Source of the DNA: Actinomycetospora cinnamomea
GTDB lineage: Bacteria > Actinomycetota > Actinomycetes > Mycobacteriales > Pseudonocardiaceae
Length of the DNA stretch: 64,000 nucleotides
Reading direction: 5' to 3'
Assembly: GCF_003096675.1 (NCBI RefSeq)
Contig: NZ_QEKW01000008.1
Coordinates: 62,001-126,000 of the forward strand
Of the stretch, positions 53,873 to 60,944 are shown piece after piece (position 1 is the first letter of the stretch; each line of letters starts with the position of its first letter). The position numbers and the translations under genes are program-made. The notes beneath the pieces are model-generated. The model was not told the DNA's origin. It did no database searches and saw nothing but the letters and a program-made list of their open reading frames with translations.

Positions 53873-54181
53873 GTGGACGAGGCGCGCCACGAGCGCATCC
53901 GTGCGGCGGTGACAGCGATCCCCGAGGGTTGGGTGGCGACGTACGGCGACGTGGCCGCGGCGGCCGGCGAGCGCTCCGCCCGGGTGGTCGGGCACGTGCT
54001 GCGCGAGGACGGCGCCGACCTGCCCTGGCATCGCGTGCTGCGCTCCGACGGCACCTGCGCCCCGCACCTCGTCGAGGAGCAGCACGCGCGCCTCCGTGCA
54101 GAAGGCGTCGAGATCCGCGACGGCCGCGTCGTCCTCGCGAACCACCGCCTCGCCGGCGGGAGCCGCGCTCCTGATGTCTGA
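53873..54181 (+). CDS. alkyltransferase-like protein (MGMT/Atl fold)
   Basis: This 102-residue protein matches the DNA-binding domain of O6-alkylguanine methyltransferase: VTAIPEGWVATYGDVAAAAG, SARVVGHVLREDGADLPWHRVLRSDG. The active site PCHR is PWHR here, so the alkyl-accepting Cys is replaced by Trp. That makes it an Atl protein, which flags alkylated bases for excision repair instead of repairing them. It sits where M. tuberculosis has Rv3204, next to adnA. It is flanked by an inverted pair of 80-bp palindromic elements. The GTG at 53873 is the probable start. Confidence 0.88.
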   Translation: MDEARHERIRAAVTAIPEGWVATYGDVAAAAGERSARVVGHVLREDGADLPWHRVLRSDGTCAPHLVEEQHARLRAEGVEIRDGRVVLANHRLAGGSRAPDV

Positions 54182-54208
54182 CGTTCGCGGGGACGACACG
54201 CCTCGCGT

Positions 54209-54288
54209 CGGCGTGTCGCGCGAATGAGGATGTGGCGATCCTGGCGTTGAACGCCAGCAAAGCCGCATTGCTCGCACACCCCGTGTGC
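54209..54288 (-). repeat. 80-bp palindromic element, copy B
   Basis: It is the reverse complement of the copy A layout: CGGCGTGTCG at the inner end, GAGGATGTGG, the palindrome CTGGCGTTGAACGCCAG at 54241-54257, AAAGCCGCATTGCTCG, and GCACACCCCGTGTGC at the outer end. It lies between the convergent alkyltransferase-like and glycosyltransferase genes, so its hairpins may also terminate both. Confidence 0.85.
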
Positions 54289-54335
54289 GAAACGCTCTGT
54301 CGCTCCGCTCGCGCCCGCGGCTCGGACGCGTGTCC

Positions 54336-55466
54336 TCACGCGCCCGGAGCCCCGCGGCGGTAGAGCGCCAGGTGAGCGCGGGCCGCGGCGTCCCAGGTGT
54401 GGGCGGCGGCGAGGGCCCGGCCGACGGTGGCGTGGGCCGGGTCGCGCTCGGGGTCGCCACCGACACCACCGCCGTCGAGCACGCGCGCGATCTGCTCGGC
54501 GAACCCCGCCGGCCCCTCCGCGAACCGCGCCGCGCCGCCGAAGACCTCGCGCAGCACCGGCAGGTCCCGCGTCACGAGTGGCACGCCCGCGGCCAGCGCC
54601 TCCATCGCCGCCAGCCCGAAGCCCTCCTTGGTCGACGGGAACGCGAACACCGCCGCGCCCGCCACGAGCCCCGGCAGCTCCACGTCGTCCACGGGCCCGA
54701 GCACCACCGGCTCGACGCGCAGCGCCGCGGCGCGCGCGAACACCTCGTCGCGATAGCCCCGGTAGTCGAACAGCGTGTCCCCGCCCGCCAGGAGCAGCGG
54801 CACCTCGGGACGCCCCAGCACCGCCATCGCCTCGACCAGCTCGAGCGTCCCCTTGCGCGGCTCGATCCCGCCGACGGCGAGCACGTAGCGCCCGTACCGC
54901 GCCCGCCACGGCTCCCCCGCCCCCGACGCGGCCGCGTCCGCGAACCGCGCGGCGTCCACCCCGTTCGCGATCACCGTCGCCGCGCGTCCCCAGCCCGACC
55001 GCACCTCGCCCGCCACCGCCGCCGACACGCACACCAGCCCGCCGGGCAGGGCGATCGCGCGCTCGTGGCACGCCGCGAGCTCGGGGGTGGTGAACGCGTC
55101 GACGTGGTGCACGGTCCGCCACAGCCCGGCGTAGCCCCGCGCCCGCCCCACCGCGTTCGCCGTCAGGCAGTCCTGCGCGTGCACCACGTCGTAGGGGAGG
55201 GCGGGGGAAGCACCGAACGCCGCGGCCAGCAACGAGATCGACCGCAGGATCCGCTCCCCCACCGCCTCGCCGTCGACCTCCGGCACCGCGACCAGCCGCA
55301 CGTCCACGTCGGCGGAGACCGGCCGGAAGAACCCCGTGTCGCCGCCGCGGGCCAGCGCCCACACGGTCACGTCGTGGCCCGCCCGTGCGAACGCCTCGGC
55401 CAGCGCGAGGGTGTGCACGACCCCGCCGCGCGGCTTCGTCGAGTACGTCAGCAGCGCGATCCGCAT
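54336..55466 (-). CDS. GT4-type glycosyltransferase of the Nit1C cluster (MSMEG_0565-like)
   Basis: This 376-residue glycosyltransferase has two Rossmann domains. RIALLTYSTKPRGGVVHTLALAEAFA opens the acceptor half, and the donor half holds LAVGGIEPRKGTLELVEA and FAFPSTKEGFGLAAMEALAAGVPLV (the E-x7-E pattern). The opening and the strict link to nitrilase, radical SAM and AIR-synthase-like genes match the MSMEG_0565 family. It is the last gene of a six-gene operon, starting 2 bp after the stop of the nitrilase paralogue. What it glycosylates is unknown. Confidence 0.87.
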   Translation of the reverse strand: MRIALLTYSTKPRGGVVHTLALAEAFARAGHDVTVWALARGGDTGFFRPVSADVDVRLVAVPEVDGEAVGERILRSISLLAAAFGASPALPYDVVHAQDCLTANAVGRARGYAGLWRTVHHVDAFTTPELAACHERAIALPGGLVCVSAAVAGEVRSGWGRAATVIANGVDAARFADAAASGAGEPWRARYGRYVLAVGGIEPRKGTLELVEAMAVLGRPEVPLLLAGGDTLFDYRGYRDEVFARAAALRVEPVVLGPVDDVELPGLVAGAAVFAFPSTKEGFGLAAMEALAAGVPLVTRDLPVLREVFGGAARFAEGPAGFAEQIARVLDGGGVGGDPERDPAHATVGRALAAAHTWDAAARAHLALYRRGAPGA

Positions 55467-55467
55467 G

Positions 55468-56313
55468 TCAGGACCCGTAGGCCTCGGGGCGGCGCTCGGC
55501 GAGGTGGTGCAGCACCCCGCGGGCGGCGCCCACGACGCCGGGCAGGTCGACCTCGGCCACGGCGAGCCCGCCCTTCGACCACGTCCGCGCCAGGATCTCC
55601 CCGCCGGGGCCGACGACCTTCGCCCGGCCGAGGAAGTGCAGCGCGCCGTGGCGCCCGCTCTGGTTCGCCGACAGCCACACGACCTGGTTCTCGGCGGCCC
55701 GCGCCTGGTCGTAGAGGTCGAACAACCGCGCCTGGCGGTCCTGCGCCATGCGCGGCGCCCGGTTGGTCAGCGACGTCGGCCACGCCGACAGGCAGGCGAT
55801 GAGCTCCGCGCCGTCGAGCGCGAGCGTCCGCGGCGCCTCCGGGAACGTCTTGTCGTGGTCGATGAGCAGGCCCATCCGCCCCGCGGGGGTGTCGAACGCG
55901 CGGAACGCGTCGCCGGGCGCGAAGAGGGGCGCGATGCCGGCCGGGAGGTGGACCTTGCGGTGCCGGCCCAGGATGCCGTCGCCGGACAGGCACACCGCGG
56001 CGTCGTAGCGCACCGGCGCCCCGTCGGCGGGCCCGGCGTCCCGCCCGCGCTCGCTGTAGCCGAGACAGACGACCATCTCGCCGGCGATGTCGATCACCGA
56101 ACGGACCTCGTCGCCGTTGGGGTCGAGCAGCGGCGGCAGGCACGTCTCGTCGGGGTGGCGCAGGTCGGTGAGGTAGCCCCCCAGCGCCCCGTCGGGCAGC
56201 GCGAGCACCGCCACCCCGGCGTCCCGCGCGTGCGAGACGATCATCTTGATGCGGTCGAGGTCGAACCCGATGTCGCGGGTGAAGTGGGCCGCGGCGGCGG
56301 CGAGGCGGACCAC
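55468..56313 (-). CDS. nitrilase-superfamily paralogue without catalytic Cys and Glu
   Basis: This 281-residue carbon-nitrogen hydrolase fold is closely related to the gene just upstream. The triad is broken: Glu is D41 (LALPDGALGG), Lys is kept at K120 (GRHRKVHLP), and Cys is D152 (LLIDHDKTFPE in place of VICYDKAFPE). The second Glu region after the Lys is also changed. The rest of the fold, including ACLSAWPTSLTNRAP and QVVWLSANQSGRHG, is well kept with no frameshift, so it is selected as a protein. A regulatory or structural partner of the active nitrilase is the likeliest role (inference). A GTG start fits. Confidence 0.85.
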   Translation of the reverse strand: MVRLAAAAAHFTRDIGFDLDRIKMIVSHARDAGVAVLALPDGALGGYLTDLRHPDETCLPPLLDPNGDEVRSVIDIAGEMVVCLGYSERGRDAGPADGAPVRYDAAVCLSGDGILGRHRKVHLPAGIAPLFAPGDAFRAFDTPAGRMGLLIDHDKTFPEAPRTLALDGAELIACLSAWPTSLTNRAPRMAQDRQARLFDLYDQARAAENQVVWLSANQSGRHGALHFLGRAKVVGPGGEILARTWSKGGLAVAEVDLPGVVGAARGVLHHLAERRPEAYGS

Positions 56314-56323
56314 CCGCGAGCCC

Positions 56324-57199
56324 CTAGCCGGCCCGCGCCGGGAGGGGCAGCGCGGCGTACGACGCGGGGCGCCGGTCGCGCAGGTGGCCCATGACCCGCC
56401 GCGCCCGGTCCACCGCGTCGTCGACGTCCACCGACGCGACGGCCAGGCCCGCCTCGGTGCCGGTGGTGGCGAGCACCTCCCCGCCCGGGTCGACGACCTT
56501 GGCGCTGGCCACCAGCCGCATGTCGCCGAACGTCCCGGCCTGGTTCGCCGACACCCAGACGATCTGGTTCTCCAGCGCGCGGGCGCGGTCGAACAGGTCG
56601 AAGCGGCGGGTCCAGCGGTCGTCGGCGAGCACCGGCGCGGGGTCGGTGCGCGACGCGGGCCAGGCCGACAGGCAGACCACGACGCGGGCCCCGTCGACGG
56701 CCAGCGCGCGGGCGGCCTCGGGGAAGGCCTTGTCGTAGCAGATCACCATGCCCAGCCGGCCGATCGGCGTGTCGAACGCGGTGAACCGGTCGCCCGCGGC
56801 GTACGAGGTGTTCTCGTTGAGCGGCTGGTGGACCTTGCGGTGGTGCCCGAGCACGCCGTCGCCGGTCACGGCCACGGCGCTGTTGTAGGGCCGGTACCCC
56901 GACGCCGCGTCCCCGCGCTCGCAGAACCCCGCGGTGACGACCAGGTCCCCGGCCAGGGCGACCAGACGGGCCACCTCCGGCCCGTCGACCTCGAGCTGTG
57001 GTGGCACGTCCGCCGGATCGTTCATGGCCGGGTCGTCGTGCAGCGACGACAGGTACCCGCCGAGCGCGGCCTCGGGCAGGGCCAGCAGGTCGGCGCCCGC
57101 CGCCCGGGCCCGGCTGATCAGCGACGCGATCGTCGCGAAGTCCTCGTCGAGGTCGCGGCCGAAGCCCGCGGCCGCGGCGGCGAACGTCCTGAGGGTCAT
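56324..57199 (-). CDS. nitrilase of the Nit1C cluster
   Basis: This 291-residue carbon-nitrogen hydrolase has a complete Glu-Lys-Cys triad: E43 (LALPEAALGGYL), K122 (GHHRKVHQP) and C154 (GMVICYDKAFPE). It hydrolyses a nitrile or amide bond; the natural substrate in this cluster is not established. In pseudomonads the Nit1C cluster is known to be needed for growth on cyanide as nitrogen source. The ATG overlaps the upstream stop (ATGA, 57196-57199), so it is coupled to the GNAT-AIR protein. The catalytically dead paralogue follows after 10 bp. Confidence 0.9.
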   Translation of the reverse strand: MTLRTFAAAAAGFGRDLDEDFATIASLISRARAAGADLLALPEAALGGYLSSLHDDPAMNDPADVPPQLEVDGPEVARLVALAGDLVVTAGFCERGDAASGYRPYNSAVAVTGDGVLGHHRKVHQPLNENTSYAAGDRFTAFDTPIGRLGMVICYDKAFPEAARALAVDGARVVVCLSAWPASRTDPAPVLADDRWTRRFDLFDRARALENQIVWVSANQAGTFGDMRLVASAKVVDPGGEVLATTGTEAGLAVASVDVDDAVDRARRVMGHLRDRRPASYAALPLPARAG

Positions 57200-58713
57200 G
57201 GGTTCCCTTCCGTCCGAGGTGCCCTGCCGAGCCCGGTCACGCCACCGGAGATCGCCTCGGTGACCTCGCCGTCGGGCCAGCGCAGGGCCACCCCGGCGGT
57301 CCCGGTGAGCTCCCCGCACACCGCGCTCGTCGCCGGGCCCGCCGACGGCGCGGGCGCGCCGGGCTCGTCGGCGGTGAGCAGCCCGAAGCCGGGGAAGCAG
57401 GTCAGCCAATCGGCGACGCTCGCCCCGACCGGTCGCGGGACGGCGGCGACGTCGAGCACCGCGCCGGTGCCCGAGGCCTCGGCGAGCATCCCGAGCGTCC
57501 CGACGACACCGGCCATCGACACGTCCTTGGCCGCGGCCGGGCGGTGGGCCGCGTCGGGCCCGATCGCGGCGACCATCGCGCGCAGGTCGGCGGGCGCGCG
57601 CGTCGAGGTCGAGTCCCACTGGCGGCCGGTGTAGCCCGGGCGCCAGGTGCCACCGAGGTCGGCGGTGAGGCGCACGGCCATCCCGGGCCGCCCGCCCGCG
57701 GCGGGGACGGGCCGCCGGGACGCGGGGCCCGCCGCAGCCGGACCCGTCGGCGTGGTCCGCCCGAGCGCGGTGATCGCGAGCGACGCCGGCACCTCGAGCT
57801 GGGTGTGCCCCCCGATCACCGGCACCCCGTAGGCGTCGGCGGCGGCACGCACGCCGGTGAGCACGCGGTGGGCGAAGGAGGCGTCGCGCGCGCCGACGGC
57901 GTCGAGCAGCGCGACCGGCGCGGCGCCCATCGCCGCGAGGTCGTTGACGTTGACGAGCACGCCGCACCACCCGGCCCACTCGGGGTCGCGCTCGACCATC
58001 GCGGGCAGGACCGCGTCGCACGCGGCGACCACGTCGCTGCCGGGCACCGGCGCGCCGTCGTCGCCGAGGTGCACGCCGGAGCCGGCCAGGCCCACGACGA
58101 GCTCGCCGAGCGGGGCCTTGGTTGCCGCCACGAGGTCGGCGACGCGGCCCACCGGCCAGCGCATCCGGACGTGCGGCCGGCCGGCGACCGTCGTCGCGCG
58201 GACCCGCTGCCAGCCCAGACGGCGGAAGAGGCTCTCGTTGGCGGCCTGGACGTCGGCCTCGAAGCGCAGGACGCCGGCGGCCTCGGCGCGGGCGCAGGCG
58301 GCGCGCACGAGGGCCGCGCCGACACGCGTCCCGGCGCGTCGCCGGGCCGTCGGGGCGACGACGAGGCGGCTGCCGGCCCACCAGCCGAGGTCGTTCCGGG
58401 AGGCGTCGGGGTCGGCGGGCGCGAGGCGCACCCCGCCGAGCACCGCGCCGGCGGCGTCCCGGGCGACGAGCACGACGGCCCGCGGGTCGTGGTCGTGCTC
58501 GTCGAGGTCGCCGACCGGGTCGTCGCGGAACAGGGCCTGCTCGTCGACGAACACCGCGCGGCGCAGGGCCCGGTGCGCGCGCACGTCGGGGTGACGCGCG
58601 TCGACGGCCGGCGCCTCGGCGATCGTCACGTCGCGGGTGGGGCGGCGCGCCCGCCCACCGAGGATCTCGTCGGCGGCACCCAACGCGACGGTGTGATCGT
58701 CGAGGAGCGGCAC
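57196..58713 (-). CDS. GNAT acetyltransferase fused to AIR synthase-like domain (MSMEG_0567/Sll0787 type)
   Basis: This 505-residue fusion has a GNAT domain at residues about 35-190 (HRALRRAVFVDEQALF, GSRLVVAPTARRRAGTRVGAALVRAA). A PurM/AIR-synthase fold follows at about 195-505 (GWCGVLVNVNDLAAMGAAPVALLD, GVPVIGGHTQLEVPASLAITALG, AAKDVSMAGVVGTLGMLAEASG). In many Nit1C clusters these are separate or fused in this same order. PurM-type domains bind ATP and activate a carbonyl oxygen, so the protein may build or modify a small nitrogen metabolite. The GTG at 58713 overlaps the radical SAM stop region by 3 bases out of frame. Confidence 0.85.
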   Translation of the reverse strand: MPLLDDHTVALGAADEILGGRARRPTRDVTIAEAPAVDARHPDVRAHRALRRAVFVDEQALFRDDPVGDLDEHDHDPRAVVLVARDAAGAVLGGVRLAPADPDASRNDLGWWAGSRLVVAPTARRRAGTRVGAALVRAACARAEAAGVLRFEADVQAANESLFRRLGWQRVRATTVAGRPHVRMRWPVGRVADLVAATKAPLGELVVGLAGSGVHLGDDGAPVPGSDVVAACDAVLPAMVERDPEWAGWCGVLVNVNDLAAMGAAPVALLDAVGARDASFAHRVLTGVRAAADAYGVPVIGGHTQLEVPASLAITALGRTTPTGPAAAGPASRRPVPAAGGRPGMAVRLTADLGGTWRPGYTGRQWDSTSTRAPADLRAMVAAIGPDAAHRPAAAKDVSMAGVVGTLGMLAEASGTGAVLDVAAVPRPVGASVADWLTCFPGFGLLTADEPGAPAPSAGPATSAVCGELTGTAGVALRWPDGEVTEAISGGVTGLGRAPRTEGNP

Positions 58714-58718
58714 CGCGG

Positions 58719-59858
58719 TCAGCCCCCCGCCGCGGACAGCGCCGAGCACGCGCCGCACGCCGCGCAGCCGGCGGCCTGGTCGGCGCCGCGCATGCCGGCG
58801 GCCTGCAGGACCTTCGCGACGCGGGCGGTGACCTCGGCGAGCAGCTCGGGGTCGGGCGCGGGGTCGCCGTCGGCGAACGCGAGCGTGCCGGGGATCGGGC
58901 GGTAGGGCACGACGAAGGGGTAGACGCCGCGGTCGACGAGGTCGGCGGCGCCCGCGACCAGCTCGTCGGGGTCCTCGCCGAGACCGACGATGAGGTAGGT
59001 GGAGACGGCGTTCGGGCCGAAGAGGCGCACGCTCTCGTCCCACGCGAGCCGGTACTGGCTCAGGGGCACGGTGGCCTTGCCCGGCATCCACCGGGCGCGC
59101 ACGGCGTCGTCGAGCGACTCGACGTGGATGCCGATGGCGTCGGCGCCGGCCTCCCGCAGCTCGTGCAGGACGGCGAGGTCGGACGGGGCGGGCGGCTCGC
59201 ACTGCACCTGGACGGGCAGTCCGGGCACCGCGACCTTGATCGCGCGCACGCACCGGGCGAGGTGGCGGGCGCCGCGGTCCCGACCGTGCGAGGTGCCGGT
59301 GGTCAGCACCATCTGCCGCACGCCGTCGAGGCGCACCGCGGCCTCGGCGACCTCGGCGAGCTGCTCGGGGGTCTTCACCGCGGTGGTGGCGCCGCTGCGC
59401 AGCGACTGCTCGATGGCGCAGAAGCGGCAACGGTCCTGTTCGCCGTAGCGCACGCAGGTCTGCACGACCGTCGTCGCGAGCACGTCGTCCCCGTGCAGGC
59501 GCGCGATCTTCGCGTAGGGGACGCCGTCGGCGGTGGTGAGGTCGTAGAACGCAGGGCGCCCGATGGTGGCGACCTCGACGCCGAGGTCGGTGACGCCGCC
59601 GTCGGGGCCGGTGCGCACCAGGCGGCCGTCGCGCAGGCGGTAGGGGCTCGCCGGGTCGATCGGGATCGTGGTCCTGAGGCCGTCGACGAGGACGTGGCCG
59701 TCGGCGGACGGTCCGGCCCCGCCGGGGCGGCGCAGGGGGATGGTGGCGCCGAGGTCGACGGGGCCGGTGCCCGCCGTGTCGGGGAGGTCGAGCGCGACGC
59801 CGCGGACGGCCACTGCGGAGCGGGCGGACAACCCGAGGTCGGGTTGGGGGGACGACAT
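58719..59858 (-). CDS. radical SAM protein of the Nit1C cluster (MSMEG_0568-like)
   Basis: This 379-residue radical SAM enzyme has C135, C144 and C147 in a C-x8-C-x2-C spacing instead of the common C-x3-C-x2-C, a biotin-synthase-like relative pattern that is typical of this family. IGIHVESLDDAVRARWMPGK lies in the barrel. C365, C368 and C371 (GCAACGAC) at the C-terminus could bind a second Fe-S cluster. The ATG at 59858 follows AGGAGGT at 6 nt, one of the best ribosome binding sites in the window. It is the second gene of the operon. Confidence 0.88.
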   Translation of the reverse strand: MSSPQPDLGLSARSAVAVRGVALDLPDTAGTGPVDLGATIPLRRPGGAGPSADGHVLVDGLRTTIPIDPASPYRLRDGRLVRTGPDGGVTDLGVEVATIGRPAFYDLTTADGVPYAKIARLHGDDVLATTVVQTCVRYGEQDRCRFCAIEQSLRSGATTAVKTPEQLAEVAEAAVRLDGVRQMVLTTGTSHGRDRGARHLARCVRAIKVAVPGLPVQVQCEPPAPSDLAVLHELREAGADAIGIHVESLDDAVRARWMPGKATVPLSQYRLAWDESVRLFGPNAVSTYLIVGLGEDPDELVAGAADLVDRGVYPFVVPYRPIPGTLAFADGDPAPDPELLAEVTARVAKVLQAAGMRGADQAAGCAACGACSALSAAGG

Positions 59859-59938
59859 CAGCGGACCTCCTGGGCGCTCGACTCGGGCGTCGCGGGCGGG
59901 GTGCGGTGTCGGTGCGGCCCGCACCCCCGCCGGGCGCG

Positions 59939-60457
59939 TCAGAGCTGGTAGGTCGAGTTGATGATCGCGCCCTTGCGGGCGTAGTGGATGAGCGCGTCCT
60001 GGACGTCGAGCGGGTGGGTCGGGATGACACCGGAGATGAGGTCCTCCTCCCGGGCGCCGTGCAACGACAGCCCGAAGCGGCAGCAGTAGACCTTGCCGCC
60101 CTCGCCCATGAACGTCTTGAGCTGGTCGTTGATGTTGTGCTCGCCGGGGAACGCGGAGGTGCCCGTGGTGGGGAAGCCGCGCGTGGCCAGGCAGTTCAGC
60201 GAGCCCGGGCCGTAGAAGTACATCGCCGACTCGAAGCCCTTGCGCAGCGCGCGCGTGGCCTGGAGGACGGCGACGAAGCTGACCGACGACTCGTGGGCGA
60301 TGCCGTGGACGAGGGTGAAGTAGGCCTCGCCGTTCTCCGCCTGCAGGTCGGGGAAGACCTTCGTGCCGCCGTAGATGCTCGACCCCTCGGGCAGCGAGGG
60401 GTGCGGGATCTCCTCGAGGCTCTTCTTCTCGACGTCGGAGAGCTCGGTGCTGGTCAT
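59939..60457 (-). CDS. MSMEG_0572/Sll0783-family nitrogen-starvation protein
   Basis: This 172-residue protein is the first gene of the Nit1C-type operon. It belongs to the family that marks this cluster in mycobacteria and cyanobacteria. Its blocks are SSIYGGTKVFPDLQAENGEAYFTLVHG, FYGPGSLNCLATRGFPTTG and KVYCCRFGLSLHG. The fold resembles DsrE-like proteins by eye, with Cys residues in YCCRFG and LNCLA that may be reactive. Its function is unknown. The ATG at 60457 follows GGGAGAAC by 6 nt. A GlnR-like site lies about 190 bp upstream. Confidence 0.87.
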   Translation of the reverse strand: MTSTELSDVEKKSLEEIPHPSLPEGSSIYGGTKVFPDLQAENGEAYFTLVHGIAHESSVSFVAVLQATRALRKGFESAMYFYGPGSLNCLATRGFPTTGTSAFPGEHNINDQLKTFMGEGGKVYCCRFGLSLHGAREEDLISGVIPTHPLDVQDALIHYARKGAIINSTYQL

Positions 60458-60556
60458 GCTGGTGTTCTCCCTCGGGGACGCGGGGTGGAGCGGCCTCGGC
60501 ACCCGACGCCGGCCGGGTACGAGGTGAACTCGGGGATGCGCTGCCGGCCGCGTGAT

Positions 60557-60595
60557 CGGCCGGTTCCTCGCTGCGCTCAGCTCACCAACCGGCCG
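60557..60595. repeat. hairpin upstream of the Nit1C-type operon
   Basis: CGGCCGGTT (60557-60565) and AACCGGCCG (60587-60595) are exact complements around a 21-nt loop that contains its own GCTG/CAGC stem. It could lie in the 5' untranslated leader of the operon or serve as a protein site. Confidence 0.55.
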
Positions 60596-60646
60596 TTGCC
60601 GAAGTGTTTCCTCGTGACTACGAGGGCGGGTCGTCCTCCGCCCCGT

Positions 60647-60662
60647 GTTTCACGGCGGTGAC
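60647..60662 (-). promoter_or_regulatory. GlnR-like binding motif upstream of the Nit1C-type operon
   Basis: Read leftward, GTCACCGCCGTGAAAC fits the actinobacterial GlnR half-operator gTnAc-n6-GaAAc exactly. A second, imperfect copy (GTCAC-n3-GAAAC, followed by n6-GCAAC) lies at 60595-60618. GlnR activates nitrogen-scavenging genes under nitrogen limitation, which fits this operon. Confidence 0.45.
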
Positions 60663-60700
60663 CCTCGTCCCGACGTGTCCGGGGGACGGGTGGACGGCTC

Positions 60701-60780
60701 GAACACGGGGTGTTCGAGCAATGCGGCTTTGCTGGCGTCCAACACCAGGATCACCACATCCTCGTCGCGACGACACGCCG
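60701..60780 (+). repeat. 80-bp palindromic element, copy C
   Basis: It has the same layout and orientation as copy A: GAACACGGGGTGTTCGAGC outer hairpin, AATGCGGCTTTGCTGG core, a weaker central palindrome (CTGGCGTCCAACACCAG), CACATCCTC, and CGACACGCCG as inner end. It lies in a divergent promoter gap, like copy A. Confidence 0.85.
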
Positions 60781-60944
60781 TGAGCGGCGACGCGACGCGC
60801 GGGCGCAGCAGGCGGAGCGCACTACACCCCACGGGCGCACGCGGCGGCCATCGCGAGCCGCGTCCGTCCCCACCCCGCTCCGCGGTCCACAGGGACGCCG
60901 GCGGCGCTCGGCTCCGAGCACGCGCCGGGCCGACCGTGGGCGGC

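Larger units (their letters stand above)
60458..60944. other. divergent intergenic region, 487 bp
   Basis: This is the longest non-coding stretch besides the whiB7 leader. It holds, from left to right, a hairpin at 60557-60595, an imperfect and then a good GlnR-like motif (60595-60618, 60647-60662), and palindromic element copy C (60701-60780). About 160 bp of featureless GC-rich DNA then runs up to the rightward AbiEi-like gene. No gene is seen in it. Confidence 0.7.

Noticed and set aside
53600-54469. Apparent short proteins with EQCGF or NARKAALLAH strings
   Set aside because: These strings are translations of the 80-bp palindromic element in various frames, not genes.
50833-55362. A frame of about 1500 codons spanning adnA, the Atl gene and the glycosyltransferase
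   Set aside because: It crosses gene boundaries and the palindromic elements, and its translation is low-complexity Arg/Ala/Gly. High GC makes stops rare in the wrong frames.
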